Positions 23,786-32,568 of a stretch of 64,000 nt of DNA are shown here, piece after piece. Source of the stretch: Streptomyces sedi (GTDB lineage: Bacteria > Actinomycetota > Actinomycetes > Streptomycetales > Streptomycetaceae); assembly GCF_006335015.1 (NCBI RefSeq), contig NZ_VDGT01000025.1, positions 1 through 64,000 on the forward strand, in the 5' to 3' direction. The position numbers were made by a program, and so were the translations under genes. The stretch's first letter is position 1. Every line of letters begins with the position of its first letter. The notes beneath the pieces were generated by a model that did not search any database, was not told the DNA's origin, and was given only the letters and a program-made list of their open reading frames with translations.

Positions 23786-24204
23786 GCGGACTCCGTTCGA
23801 CGGGTGCGGGTCGCTCCCGGGTCGCGCGGACGGACGGCCTGGCGGCTTCTCGGGCACCGGGCGCTCCCAAGGGCCTCGCCCCTCGGGGCGGGGTCCGCGG
23901 GTCCGGGGCCTCGCCCGGACGGACGGCGTGCCCGTCGCGCCCACCGCGCCTGTCCGAAAGCGCTTGCCGGGACAACTCGGCCCATCCTTCACGGTGGCCG
24001 CCGTCGGTGACGAGGGCGCCGAAGCGGGTGTGACAAGGTGCACATAAGGGTTTGAAAGTCGACCGGTCGCGACCACCCTTGCCTTATCGGGCTTTCGCTC
24101 CGAGCCCCTCGCGCTGTGCGAACGGGTTCGGTCCGGGCCATTGCCGTGGCCTCGGGCGGGACTTCATGCTGGAGATCGAACAGCCTCGCACATGGAGCAC
24201 CACG
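23786..24204. other. 419-base divergent promoter region, ThuA-like gene versus alpha-mannosidase
   Basis: No coding sequence is supported. It contains the LacI-type operator at 23956-23967, a CGACCGGTCG palindrome at 24060-24069, and an AT-rich stretch around 24040-24058 that could be the mannosidase promoter. Confidence 0.5.
23956..23967. promoter_or_regulatory. LacI-family operator-like site GAAAGCGCTTGC
   Basis: AAGCGCTT (23958-23965) is a perfect palindrome with the central CG typical of LacI-family sites; the flanks fit except for one base (GAAAGCGCTTGC against the ideal GAAAGCGCTTTC). It lies between the divergent ThuA-like and alpha-mannosidase genes, so one regulator could control both. 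The LacI gene in this window is at 35991, but its own site is a different palindrome. Confidence 0.6.
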
Positions 24205-27200
24205 ATGCGCCAAGCAGCTGCCCTCTCCTCCTCCCACCCCCTCTGGTCCGTCGGCGCCCCTGGACTGGGCCCGGAACAGTTCGGCGGCTCCTGGCCCACC
24301 GGGGAGGCGACGCCCCGCATCGCCTTCGAGGTCGGCGCCGACGACCCGGCCGAGGTCTGGCCCGCGTTCCACCCGGGCCCCTGGGACGCCCAGGGCGGTT
24401 GGCGCGGCCACCGGCTGGAGATCGACTTCGCGGTGCCGGAGCCCGCGCCCGGCTCCCCGGCCGACGGCGCCGACCCGACGGCCGGGGGCTGGCTGTTGCA
24501 GCTCTTCCTCTTCGCCTCGCACGGCCCCTGCCCCGACCTCGCCATCGAGCTGGACGGCCGGCACCGGGGCGGGTTCCGGCCCCGCATCGTGCGGGAGAGC
24601 CGCGCCGAGGTCTGGGGCCAGTCCCCGATCAACGGACACGCCCTCGTCGAAGTCCCCCTGCCCGCCGCCTGGTTGCCCCCTGGGCGGCACCGGCTGTCGG
24701 TCACCACCACGCTGCCCGGCGCGCTGGACGGCGACGGGCCGCCGGCCGAGGAACGCCGACGCCACCGCGAGCAGTACGGCAACTGGTTCGGCAGCGGTTT
24801 CACCTGGGACTGTCTCCGACTACTACCCGCCGGGCCACCCCCCGAGGCGCCGACCGCGCACCTCCGCGCGACCCCGTTCTACCGGACCCTCGACGGCGTC
24901 TCCTGCGAACTCTTCGACCTCACCGTGGAGTTGGCCCCGGGACGGCCGGCTCCACGCCGCGCCCTGGTGCGCGTCGGCGACCACCGGGCCGAACTCGACC
25001 TGTCCACCGTGCCGTTGGCAGCCAGTCGGGAGCTCGGGCAGCTCACCATCCGCTTCCCCGTCCCCGAACCGGCCCCGGACGGCGACCGGTCGACGCCGGT
25101 CGCGGCCGAGGTCCGCCTGGACGGCGGGCCGGCCACCGCGGCCGAGGTCTTCCCGGCCCGCAAGTGGACGCTGCACCTGGTCCCCCATGTCCACCTCGAC
25201 ATCGGCTTCACCGATTACCAGGCCAAGGTCATAGAGCTGCACAACCGCAACCTGGACCGCGCGCTGGCCGCCGGCGCGCGCGACCCGGAGTTCGCCTACA
25301 GCGTGGACGGCGCCATGGTGGTCGCCGAGTACCTCGCCAGCCGCGACGCGGGACGCGCCGAGCGGGTGCTGGCCGCGCTGCGCGAGGGCCGCATGGCGGT
25401 GAACGCGTTCCACAGCCTCTTCCTCTCCGGCCTCGCCTCGTTGGAGGAGAGCTACCGGGCCGCCACGGTCGCCGCCCGGCTGCGCGCCGAACACGGCGTC
25501 CCGGTCCGGCACGCCAACCTGACCGACGTGCCCTCCTACAGCGCGGCGCTGCCCGGCGTCCTCGCCGAGCTGGGGCTCGACGGCTTCGTCGGCATCATGA
25601 ACCACGCCAGGGGCGGCAACGCGGACAGCGATCTGCCGCATCTGGACTCCCCTTTCCTCTGGGAGGGCGTCGACGGCACCCGGGTGCTGACCCACTTCGC
25701 CGACTCCTACTCACAGCTCCGTTTCATGGCCGCCGATCCGCAGACCCTGGACGGCGGCGCCCAGGCGTTCGACCGTTATGTCGCACGCTATGAACGGGAC
25801 GACTACCTACCTACGGATCTGGCGTTGATCGGCACCCACGCCGACAACGAGGACCTGGCCGACGGCGACCACGGCTTCGTCGCCCGGTGGAACGCCGTCT
25901 ACGACTGGCCACGACTCGTGGTCTCCACGCTCCCCGACTACCTGGACGCGGTCCGCCCGCTCGCCGACCGGCTGCCGGTGCACCGGGGCGACGGGGGCAG
26001 CTACTGGGAGGACGGCGCCGGAACGGCGGCCACCCTGACCGCCGAACACCGCCTGACGCAGGCCCTGTTGCCGGCGGCCGAGGCGCTCACCGCGCTGCTC
26101 GCGCGCGGCGGCTTCGGGCTCTCCCCGCGCACCTGGACGCTCGACGGGGCCTGGGACGACGCGCTCTACGGCTGCGAGCACACCTTCACCTGGTCGCACG
26201 CCAACGCCCACCCGGAGGCGCACCAGGTCCACGACCAACTCGACTGGAAACGCAGCCGCGTTCACCGCGCGCACCGCACCGCGCTGGACGAGATCCGGCG
26301 TGCGCTCAGCCAGTTGGGCGACCTGGTCACCACTCCGGGTCCCGCGCTGCTGGTGGCCAACCCCGGTTCGACGCCCGTCTCCGGCGATGTCGTCGTCGAA
26401 CTCCCGGCGGACACCGTGGTGTTCGACGGCGCGGATCGGCCGTTGCCGGCGGAGGTGCTGACCGTTCACACCGGTGGGCTGCGCCGGCTGCGTATCCCCG
26501 TTCCCGAGGTGCCGGCCTTCGGCTGGCGGGTGCTGCCGCTGGGTGGCGGCGAGGCCGAGGTGGGGCCGGGTGGGGCGGAGAGTTCGAGGGAGGCGGAACC
26601 GGCGGCGGCACGGCCGTTCACCGAGCCGCCGGCGCCGCCGGAACGGCTGGAGACCCCGCGCTGGTCGGTCGAGTTCGACCAGGAGAGCGGACTGGTCAGA
26701 CAACTGGTCCACCGGGAGTCCGGACGCGCGCTGCTCGACCCGGCGGCGCCCTGGCGGCTCGGCCAGCTGCTCCATGTCGCCGACGGACCCGAGGAGTTGA
26801 CCAGGGGCGACGGCAGCGGCCCGTTCGCCGGGCACCACCCCCACGACGGGGACGCAGGCGCACACGACGGGGACGCGGACGCACATGAAGGGGAGGCGTA
26901 CGCACCGATTCCCACCGCGGCGGGTCGGACCACGCTCCACGACCGGCTGCCACCGGCGCCCCCGCCGGCCCTCTCCGTGACCCCGGCGACCACCCGGGCG
27001 GTGGGCGTGCGCCGAACCCACGACGGGCACCGGCTGCGGTGGGCCGGCTCCGCGCCCCACATCCCGACCATGGACGTCGAGCTGCTGCTGCGCGACGAGG
27101 ACGACCGGGTGGAGGTCACGGTCACCCTGGAGAAGGAGGCCGTGCTCTCCAAGGAGTCCGTCTACGTCGCCTTCCCGTTCGCCGCCGAGCGGCCCACCGT

Positions 27201-27909
27201 CCACTACGACCGCCAGCAGGGCTGGATCGACCCGGCGGTCGACCACACCCCCGGCGCCTGCCACGAGTGGTTGACCACCCAGTACGGGGTGACCGTCACG
27301 GAGGGCGGCCCCGAGGGCGCCGGCGTGGTGTGGAGCTCGGCGGACGCACCGCTGTTCACGGTCGGCGACATCGTGCGCGGGACCTGGCCCACCCGCTTCG
27401 CGCCGGCCAACGGCACGGTCCTGTCCTGGGTGATGAACAACTACTGGCCGACCAACACCCCGCCGTCGCAGGCCGGTTCACTGACGCTGCGGTACGCGTT
27501 CGCCCCGGTCGCGCGCTTCGCCCCGGCGACCGCCGGGGCCTTCGGCCGCCGCCTGCGCCACGGGCTGCTCGCCTCCGAGGTCACCCGCCTCGACCGCCAC
27601 GAGCACGGCGCCGGCCCTCTCCCGGCCACCGGGACCCTGCTCGACCTGCCGACCCCGCCGCACGTCCAGGCCTCCGTCGCCGCCGCCAGGACCGGCGAGG
27701 GGTTGCTCGTCCGCCTCCAGAACCTGACCGAGGACGAACAGGAGGTCACCCTCCCCCACCCCGACCTGACCACCGCCCCCGGGGCCCGCGCGCTGCGCTG
27801 CACTGCCGACGAACGCCCCGTCGCCGAACTGCCGTTGGCCCCGGACGGCACCTTCGGCGTGACACTCAGGGGGTACGGAGTGGTCAGCGTGCTCCTGGTC
27901 ACCGGGTAA
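24205..27909 (+). CDS. Large GH38-type alpha-mannosidase
   Basis: 1234 residues from ATG 24205 (GGAG seven bases upstream); ATG 24166 is an alternative. After an N-terminal beta-rich region of about 330 residues comes the GH38 catalytic domain starting HLVPHVHLDIGFTDYQAKV; HxHxD supplies zinc ligands. YSVDGAMVVAEYL, the region FVGIMNHARGGNADSD where the nucleophile would be expected, and IGTHADNEDLADGD follow. The C-terminal GH38C/beta-sandwich part contains RWSVEFDQESGLVRQLVHRESGRALLDP and WVMNNYWPTNTPPSQAGSLTLRYAF. No signal peptide, so intracellular. It should release alpha-linked mannose from imported oligosaccharides. A low-complexity His/Asp/Gly insert (a 7-residue unit three times) interrupts the C-terminal region. 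Codons for SGLVRQLVH are unusually A-rich (GGA, AGA, CAA). Confidence 0.93.
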   Translation: MRQAAALSSSHPLWSVGAPGLGPEQFGGSWPTGEATPRIAFEVGADDPAEVWPAFHPGPWDAQGGWRGHRLEIDFAVPEPAPGSPADGADPTAGGWLLQLFLFASHGPCPDLAIELDGRHRGGFRPRIVRESRAEVWGQSPINGHALVEVPLPAAWLPPGRHRLSVTTTLPGALDGDGPPAEERRRHREQYGNWFGSGFTWDCLRLLPAGPPPEAPTAHLRATPFYRTLDGVSCELFDLTVELAPGRPAPRRALVRVGDHRAELDLSTVPLAASRELGQLTIRFPVPEPAPDGDRSTPVAAEVRLDGGPATAAEVFPARKWTLHLVPHVHLDIGFTDYQAKVIELHNRNLDRALAAGARDPEFAYSVDGAMVVAEYLASRDAGRAERVLAALREGRMAVNAFHSLFLSGLASLEESYRAATVAARLRAEHGVPVRHANLTDVPSYSAALPGVLAELGLDGFVGIMNHARGGNADSDLPHLDSPFLWEGVDGTRVLTHFADSYSQLRFMAADPQTLDGGAQAFDRYVARYERDDYLPTDLALIGTHADNEDLADGDHGFVARWNAVYDWPRLVVSTLPDYLDAVRPLADRLPVHRGDGGSYWEDGAGTAATLTAEHRLTQALLPAAEALTALLARGGFGLSPRTWTLDGAWDDALYGCEHTFTWSHANAHPEAHQVHDQLDWKRSRVHRAHRTALDEIRRALSQLGDLVTTPGPALLVANPGSTPVSGDVVVELPADTVVFDGADRPLPAEVLTVHTGGLRRLRIPVPEVPAFGWRVLPLGGGEAEVGPGGAESSREAEPAAARPFTEPPAPPERLETPRWSVEFDQESGLVRQLVHRESGRALLDPAAPWRLGQLLHVADGPEELTRGDGSGPFAGHHPHDGDAGAHDGDADAHEGEAYAPIPTAAGRTTLHDRLPPAPPPALSVTPATTRAVGVRRTHDGHRLRWAGSAPHIPTMDVELLLRDEDDRVEVTVTLEKEAVLSKESVYVAFPFAAERPTVHYDRQQGWIDPAVDHTPGACHEWLTTQYGVTVTEGGPEGAGVVWSSADAPLFTVGDIVRGTWPTRFAPANGTVLSWVMNNYWPTNTPPSQAGSLTLRYAFAPVARFAPATAGAFGRRLRHGLLASEVTRLDRHEHGAGPLPATGTLLDLPTPPHVQASVAAARTGEGLLVRLQNLTEDEQEVTLPHPDLTTAPGARALRCTADERPVAELPLAPDGTFGVTLRGYGVVSVLLVTG
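26842..26904. repeat. 21-bp in-frame tandem repeat inside the alpha-mannosidase gene
   Basis: Three consecutive 21-base units (26842-26862, 26863-26883, 26884-26904), the first two almost identical and the third degenerate, encode heptads of the HDGDAGA type. The insert lies between two beta-rich segments and is probably an exposed loop. Confidence 0.85.
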
Positions 27910-27960
27910 ACCAACAGGTAAACAGGTCAGCGGACGGGTGGACAGCCGGGGCGCGGAGCC

Positions 27961-29175
27961 TCACGGCCGGACGGAGCCGGAGGGCAGCGGGCGTTCCGGG
28001 GCGTCCAGCCAGAGCCGGGAACCGCCGCCGGCGGGGTCCCGCGAGTAACCGAAGCGGGTCATATCCGGGGAGCCGGCCGCCAGCCACCAGTGCCAGGCGG
28101 CGGACACCTCGTCCCACAGCCGCCGCGGGCCCCGCTGACGCACCGTCGTGCGCCCCCCGACCGCCCCGACCTCGACCAGCGCGGTCGAGGCGTCCCCCTC
28201 CGCGCGCACCCACAACCGGGCGTGGACGCCCGGCCGGCGCTCCCCCGTCTCCCACGCGTGCCAGACGCCCGGCGCCAGCAGCCCGATCACGAACTGCGCC
28301 TGGTAGTCCTCGCCGGCGACGGCCCACGGGGAGAGCGCCGTCGACTCGGGGCGTGCGCCCTCCGTCTCCTCCACCTCCGCCGCGGCCCCCGGGACCGGGT
28401 CCGGCACGGGGGCGCCGGCGTTGGCACCGGGCTCGGCGCGGCGCAGCGGCATGTAGGAACCGCCCGGATTCCAACGGCCGGTGGCCGCCCCGTGCGCGTC
28501 GGTCTCCACCACGAGCGTGCCGTAGGAGCACCAGGCCGAGTCCCAGGGGGCCACCAGCCGCCCCGGGGAGGCGAGTTGGTCAAGCCAGGCGGGCGGGACC
28601 CCGCGCACGGAGCAGGTGGCCACCACCCGCTGGTAGGGCGCGCCGGCCGGCCAGCCCTCGGCGCCGTCGCCGGTCACCACGCGGGGCGTGCGCCCGGCGC
28701 CCGCCAGCGCGGCGCGCGCCCCGTCGGCCACCTCGGCGTCCACCTCGACGGTGACGACGCCGCCGTCGCCGACCCGGGCGGCCAGCAGCGCGGCGTTCCA
28801 GCCGGTGCCGGTGCCGATCTCCAGCACCCGGTCCCCGGCACGGACGTCGAGCGCCTCCAGCATGGCGACGACCGTGCCGGGCGCCGAGGCCGAGGAGAGC
28901 GGGTACGTCCCGCCGTCCGGCTCCCGGGCCAGCCTGGTCACCACGGGCGCGTCCGCGTAGGCCGCCTCCCACCAGCGCTCCGGCTCGCGCGCCCGGTCGC
29001 ACGGCGCGTGGCCGCCGCGCCCGTCCCGCAGCCACACCCGGTCGGGCAGAAAGCGGTGACGGGGCACGGCGCGCAGCGCCAGGGCCCACTCCCCGGGCAC
29101 GGGACGGCCCAGGAAGTCGGCGACGCGCGCGAGGAGTCGGGCCTGCGCGCCCTCCTCGGCCGGGGCGGTCGTCAC
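27961..29175 (-). CDS. Protein-L-isoaspartate-methyltransferase-like SAM methyltransferase with C-terminal extension
   Basis: 404 residues from GTG 29175. The N-terminal half matches PCMT-like enzymes: ALRAVPRHRFLPDRVW, VVTRLAREPDGGTYPLSSASAPGTVVAMLEAL, the SAM site VLEIGTGTGWNAALLAARVG (about 135-154), VTVEVDAEVADGARAAL and TGDGAEGWP. The C-terminal half (LWVRAEGDAST, TTVRQRGPRRLWDEVSAAWHWWLAAGSPDMTRFGYS) is typical of the methyltransferases linked to RiPP systems (ATP-grasp or FxLD type), not of repair PCMT. GTGA overlaps the stop of a tiny upstream ORF, so the two are coupled. No ATP-grasp or lanthipeptide synthetase is adjacent. Confidence 0.87.
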   Translation of the reverse strand: MTTAPAEEGAQARLLARVADFLGRPVPGEWALALRAVPRHRFLPDRVWLRDGRGGHAPCDRAREPERWWEAAYADAPVVTRLAREPDGGTYPLSSASAPGTVVAMLEALDVRAGDRVLEIGTGTGWNAALLAARVGDGGVVTVEVDAEVADGARAALAGAGRTPRVVTGDGAEGWPAGAPYQRVVATCSVRGVPPAWLDQLASPGRLVAPWDSAWCSYGTLVVETDAHGAATGRWNPGGSYMPLRRAEPGANAGAPVPDPVPGAAAEVEETEGARPESTALSPWAVAGEDYQAQFVIGLLAPGVWHAWETGERRPGVHARLWVRAEGDASTALVEVGAVGGRTTVRQRGPRRLWDEVSAAWHWWLAAGSPDMTRFGYSRDPAGGGSRLWLDAPERPLPSGSVRP

Positions 29176-29318
29176 GCGTCGTCCTGCTCCGACGTGTCCT
29201 CCTCGCGGCGCGGCGGGTCCGGCTCGTCGGGCAGCGGCGGCGGGATGGGCCGGCCCGGCTGGTGTCCGTCGTCTCCTACGGGTGAACGGTGCTTGCGCCT
29301 GGGGATCTGCGGGGACAA
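29172..29318 (-). CDS. Small Pro-rich ORF coupled to the methyltransferase (candidate peptide substrate)
   Basis: 48 residues from TTG 29318, which has a perfect AGGAGG eight bases upstream; in-frame ATG 29378 and GTG 29402 give 68 or 76 residues but weaker ribosome sites. The peptide has a basic start (SPQIPRRKHRS), a Gly/Asp/Pro middle (IPPPLPDEPDPP) and a very acidic tail (REEDTSEQDDA). Its stop overlaps the methyltransferase start as GTGA. Several Asp and Asn-like positions could be isoaspartate or methylation targets, but no known RiPP leader motif is seen. Coding status is inferred from coupling and the ribosome site. Confidence 0.5.
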   Translation of the reverse strand: MSPQIPRRKHRSPVGDDGHQPGRPIPPPLPDEPDPPRREEDTSEQDDA

Positions 29319-29480
29319 CGCCACCACCTCCTGGTGCTCGGTTCCGCACGCACCGTAACCCGCCTCCCCGGGGCGCATGAAAGGGCGCAGGCGCGACACC
29401 ACCCCTGCGCGCCGCTTTCACGCTGAGTGCGCCGCCTCTGTGGGGCACACTCCGTACCTAGGTGCTCACCGCGCGGACGC

Positions 29481-29568
29481 TTTACCAGTCGCTGCCACTA
29501 TTACCAGTGGTCACCAACCGTTACCAGTGGCGGTATCCGTTACCCGTGGCGGTATCTCTTACCAGCGG
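29481..29568. repeat. Phased array of five TTACCAGTGG-type words
   Basis: TTACCAGT(C) at 29482, TTACCAGTGG at 29501 and 29521, TTACCCGTGG at 29540 and TTACCAGCGG at 29559, spaced 19-20 bases apart, about two helical turns. The last copy includes the TAA stop of the hydrolase gene. The array lies upstream of the small ORF/methyltransferase pair, so it could be a cooperative binding site in that promoter region. Confidence 0.85.
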
Positions 29569-30410
29569 TCGGCATCCGCCCCCGCCGCCACCGCCCGCCG
29601 CAGCAACTCCCCCAGCTCCTCCGGCTGTTCGCGCCAGGGCTGGTGACCGGCCGCCGGGAGCAGGTGGAAGCGACCGCGCGGCAGGGCCCGGGCCAGCGCG
29701 GAGGCCGGCCCGGCCGGGCGGGGGTCGCCGGCGCCGTGGACGACCGCGGCCGGGGCGGTGATCCGGCGGCAGCGGGCACGCACCCATGCCTCCGACCAGC
29801 CGTCGGCCTCGGCGGCCAGGCGCCGGTTGGCCGACCAGTTGATCGCGTGCGGCGCCGCGGCGTCCTCGGCCGCCCACTCCCGCGCCCGCGCCCGGTCCGC
29901 GTGGTCGGTGCACCAGGACAGCGTCCTGAACTCCCGCTCCTCCGCGGCGGATCGCGTAGCCAGCCCGGCCAACTCCGCGAGCCGCGCCCGCTCCCGGGCC
30001 GTCGCGCGGCGGTCGCGTTCGGTCCGGTAGGCGGCGCGCCACTCGCCGAGACCGGTACCGCTCAGGGCCACCAGCGAGGCGACGCGCTCCGGGTGCGTCC
30101 AGGCGTAGGCGAGGGCCAGCGTGGCACCGAACGAGTGCCCCATGACCGTCCACCGTTCATGGCCGAAGTGCCTTCGCAGCGCCTCGATGTCGGCGACCGC
30201 GCGCGCCATCCGCTGGTCGTCCGAGGGGTCCGAACGGCCGCAGCCGCGCTGGTCGAAGCGGTGCACCGTCCCGTCGGCTTCGAGGAGTGCGGCGACCGGC
30301 CGCAGCTGGTCCCACAGCCCTGGCCCGCCGTGCAGCAGCACCACCGGGCGGACGGCGGCGCCGGAGGGCCCCGTCGTCTCGGTCCACAGCCGCACCCCGT
30401 CGTCGGTCAT
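29559..30410 (-). CDS. Alpha/beta-hydrolase, proline-iminopeptidase-like
   Basis: 283 residues from ATG 30410. Motifs in order: LLHGGPGLWDQL (about 25-36, the proline iminopeptidase oxyanion signature HGGPG), FDQRGCGRSDPSDD (about 52-65), the nucleophile elbow MGHSFGATLALAYAWTHPERV (about 90-110, Ser in GHSFG), VHGAGDPR with the acid, and AAGHQPW with the base. This is the usual set for Pro-specific aminopeptidases of the S33 family, which act on N-terminal proline. Regular membership is likely, but related hydrolases share these motifs. The stop codon sits in the repeat array at 29559-29568. Confidence 0.9.
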   Translation of the reverse strand: MTDDGVRLWTETTGPSGAAVRPVVLLHGGPGLWDQLRPVAALLEADGTVHRFDQRGCGRSDPSDDQRMARAVADIEALRRHFGHERWTVMGHSFGATLALAYAWTHPERVASLVALSGTGLGEWRAAYRTERDRRATARERARLAELAGLATRSAAEEREFRTLSWCTDHADRARAREWAAEDAAAPHAINWSANRRLAAEADGWSEAWVRARCRRITAPAAVVHGAGDPRPAGPASALARALPRGRFHLLPAAGHQPWREQPEELGELLRRAVAAGADADRW

Positions 30411-30501
30411 CACCCGTTCCACGGTCCCAGTCTGCCCGGACGCGCGCCGGCGCGACCGTGGACGCGCACGCCCCGCGGCGCGCCGGAAGCGGAGCCGGAA
30501 G

Positions 30502-30525
30502 CGGACACGGACACGGACACGGACG
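30502..30525. repeat. Hexanucleotide tandem repeat (CGGACA)n
   Basis: Three perfect CGGACA units (30502-30519) and a fourth CGGACG, in a purine-rich stretch between the hydrolase start and the terminator of the GH2 gene. Confidence 0.8.
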
Positions 30526-30532
30526 CGGAGAC

Positions 30533-30581
30533 GGCCCCGCGCCCGCGCCGGAGTGCGTGGCACGGGCGCGGGCGCGGGGCC
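30533..30581 (-). terminator. Strong terminator at the end of the GH2/ABC operon
   Basis: A perfect 17-bp G+C stem (30533-30549 with 30565-30581) and a 15-base loop, 36 bases beyond the GH2 stop codon at 30617. Confidence 0.85.
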
Positions 30582-30616
30582 GGTCAGGACGTCGGCGCGT
30601 CCAGGACGTCAGCGCG

Positions 30617-32440
30617 TCACTCCTCGCCGTCCTCGATGGCCGCCGGCCGCAGCTGCGCCGCGCGGACCCGTTCGACGTCGAGCTTGACCGAGCGGTCGAA
30701 GCGGTAGACGCCGTTCTGCTCCTGGAAGACGTCGGTCAGCTGCGTGTAGCAGTAGCCGAACATGTCGGGGTCCTCCAGCAGCACCCCGGTCAGCCCGGCG
30801 AAGCGGACCTGGAAGTCCTCCTCGTCGCGCGGCCGGTCGCCGTAGCCCCAGGACTCGGCGCGGTCGTCGCCGCGCGCCTCGGCGGCGGTCTCGGGGCACC
30901 ACCAGATGCCGCCGAACTCGCTGACGAAGTACGGCTGTCCGTTGTAGGGCAGCGACCAGGGCTTGGACGCCTCGTGGAAGTTGGCGTACGGCTCGCCCTT
31001 GCTCAGCCCGCCGACCTGCTCGGCGAACTTGGCCGGGTCCTGCTCGTAGTTGTGGGAGTCCCACACGTCGGTCTCCGGGACCCGGTGCGAGTAGCCGGAG
31101 GCGTCGAGCACCGGGCGGGTGGTGTCCATGGCCTTGGTGGCCAGGAACATCCCGCGGGTGATGACGTCAAGTTGACCAATCCTGTCGTTCAACTCCTGGA
31201 AGGTCTCGTTCAACGGGCACCAGCCGATGATCGAGGGATGGGAGTAGTCGCGCTCCACGGCCTCCAGCCACTGGGAGACGTAGGAGGCGTCGGGCTGCTG
31301 GCGGTCGTCGGGGCGGCCACCGAGGTTGCAGCCCCAGTCGCCGAACTCGCCCCAGACCAGGTAGCCCAGTCGGTCCGCGTGGTAAAGGAACCTCTCCTCG
31401 AACACCTTCTGGTGCAGCCGGGCGCCGTTGAAACCGGCCTCCAGGGACAGCTCGATGTCGCGCAGCAGCGCCTCGTCGCTGGGGGCGGTCATCAGGCCGT
31501 CGGGGTACCAGCCCTGGTCAAGAACCAGTCGCTGGAAGACCTTCTTGCCGTTGATGGTGATGGCCTTGCCGTCGATGCCGACCGAGCGGAGCCCGGCGTA
31601 GCTGTCGGCGCTGTCGACCACGGTGCCGTCCGCGTCGAGGAGTTCGAAACGCAGGTCGTACAGGTGCGGGTCGTCCGTGCTCCACACCCGGCGGCGCTCG
31701 GCGGGGACGGGCAGGTAGAGGCGCGGGGCCAGGTCGAGGTCGGCGCGGGCGGTCGCGGAGGCCACCTCGCCGTCGGCGTCGCTGAGGACGGCGCGGACCT
31801 GGTAGCCCGGGCGGTTGCCGGAGAGCGGCAGCTCCAGGTGGAACGCGGAGCCCGCCAGGTCGGGGGTGATCCGGGGCCGCTTGAGGTGGTCGGTGGCCAC
31901 TGGTTCCAACCACACGGTCTGCCAGATGCCGGTGGTCCTGGTGTAGTGGCAGTCGGTGTTGGCGTAGCGGATGGCCTGCTTGCCGCGCGCCTGCGGACCG
32001 TTCTTCGGGTCCCGGGCGCGCACCACGATGGTGATCTCCTCGCCGGCCGTGGCGACGTCGCCCAGGTCGGCGGTGAAGGGGGTGAACCCGCCCCGGTGGC
32101 GGACCACCTCGGTGCCGTTGACCCAGACGGTGGTGTCGTAGTCCACGGCCTGGAAGTGGAGCAGCACGGTGCGGCCGGCCCAGTCGGCGGGGACGGTCAC
32201 GGTGCGCCGGTACCAGACGGCTTCGAGGAAGTCGGTCTCGCCGATGCCGGAAAGCTCCGACTCCGGGCAGAAGGGAACAGTGATCTCGCCGTTGAGGTCA
32301 CGTTCTGCCAGTCCTCGGTCGATTCCGCTGTCACCGCGGTCGAACTCGAACTGCCAGGTGCCATTGAGGTTGAGCCAGTCGCCACGGACGAACTGCGGCC
32401 GCGGGTACTCGGGCCGCGGGATGGCGGAGGGGGAAGGCAC
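30617..32440 (-). CDS. Glycoside hydrolase family 2 enzyme (beta-galactosidase/glucuronidase-like)
   Basis: 607 residues from GTG 32440 with GGAG five bases upstream. Three GH2 domains: jelly-roll sugar-binding (NLNGTWQFEFD, VWYRRTVTVPADW, FQAVDYDTTVWVNGTEV), Ig-like, and TIM barrel (GLRSVGIDGKAITINGKKVFQRLVLDQGWYPDG). The acid/base is Glu in WCPLNETF and the nucleophile Glu in YFVSEFGGIWW. No signal peptide, so it hydrolyses sugars after import by the neighbouring ABC system. It follows the permease genes after a strong hairpin, which may lower its expression. Several A/T-ending codons cluster at CGA CTG GTT CTT GAC CAG and AGG ATT GGT CAA CTT. Confidence 0.94.
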   Translation of the reverse strand: MPSPSAIPRPEYPRPQFVRGDWLNLNGTWQFEFDRGDSGIDRGLAERDLNGEITVPFCPESELSGIGETDFLEAVWYRRTVTVPADWAGRTVLLHFQAVDYDTTVWVNGTEVVRHRGGFTPFTADLGDVATAGEEITIVVRARDPKNGPQARGKQAIRYANTDCHYTRTTGIWQTVWLEPVATDHLKRPRITPDLAGSAFHLELPLSGNRPGYQVRAVLSDADGEVASATARADLDLAPRLYLPVPAERRRVWSTDDPHLYDLRFELLDADGTVVDSADSYAGLRSVGIDGKAITINGKKVFQRLVLDQGWYPDGLMTAPSDEALLRDIELSLEAGFNGARLHQKVFEERFLYHADRLGYLVWGEFGDWGCNLGGRPDDRQQPDASYVSQWLEAVERDYSHPSIIGWCPLNETFQELNDRIGQLDVITRGMFLATKAMDTTRPVLDASGYSHRVPETDVWDSHNYEQDPAKFAEQVGGLSKGEPYANFHEASKPWSLPYNGQPYFVSEFGGIWWCPETAAEARGDDRAESWGYGDRPRDEEDFQVRFAGLTGVLLEDPDMFGYCYTQLTDVFQEQNGVYRFDRSVKLDVERVRAAQLRPAAIEDGEE

Positions 32441-32514
32441 AGGAACTCCAGTGAGATGGGTCGTTCGCGTTGCGAGGTTCCGCAGCGCGCGGGTCGTGCT
32501 CGTGGTGCGGGCGC

Positions 32515-32547
32515 GGGAGCGGCCCCGGTGGCTCCGGGGCCGCTCCC
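32515..32547 (-). terminator. Hairpin between permease gene and GH2 gene (attenuating terminator)
   Basis: GGGAGCGGCCCCGG and CCGGGGCCGCTCCC form a perfect 14-bp stem with a five-base loop inside the 128-base gap between the MalG-like permease and GH2 genes. As the genes are co-directional, it may act as a partial terminator or RNA stabiliser. Confidence 0.65.
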
Positions 32548-32568
32548 CTTCCGGGACGCGCCCGACGA

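Noticed and set aside
27899..28754. Open frames over the methyltransferase region suggesting other proteins
   Set aside because: Arg/Pro/Ala-rich translations without domain words; the minus-strand methyltransferase frame has clear SAM motifs.
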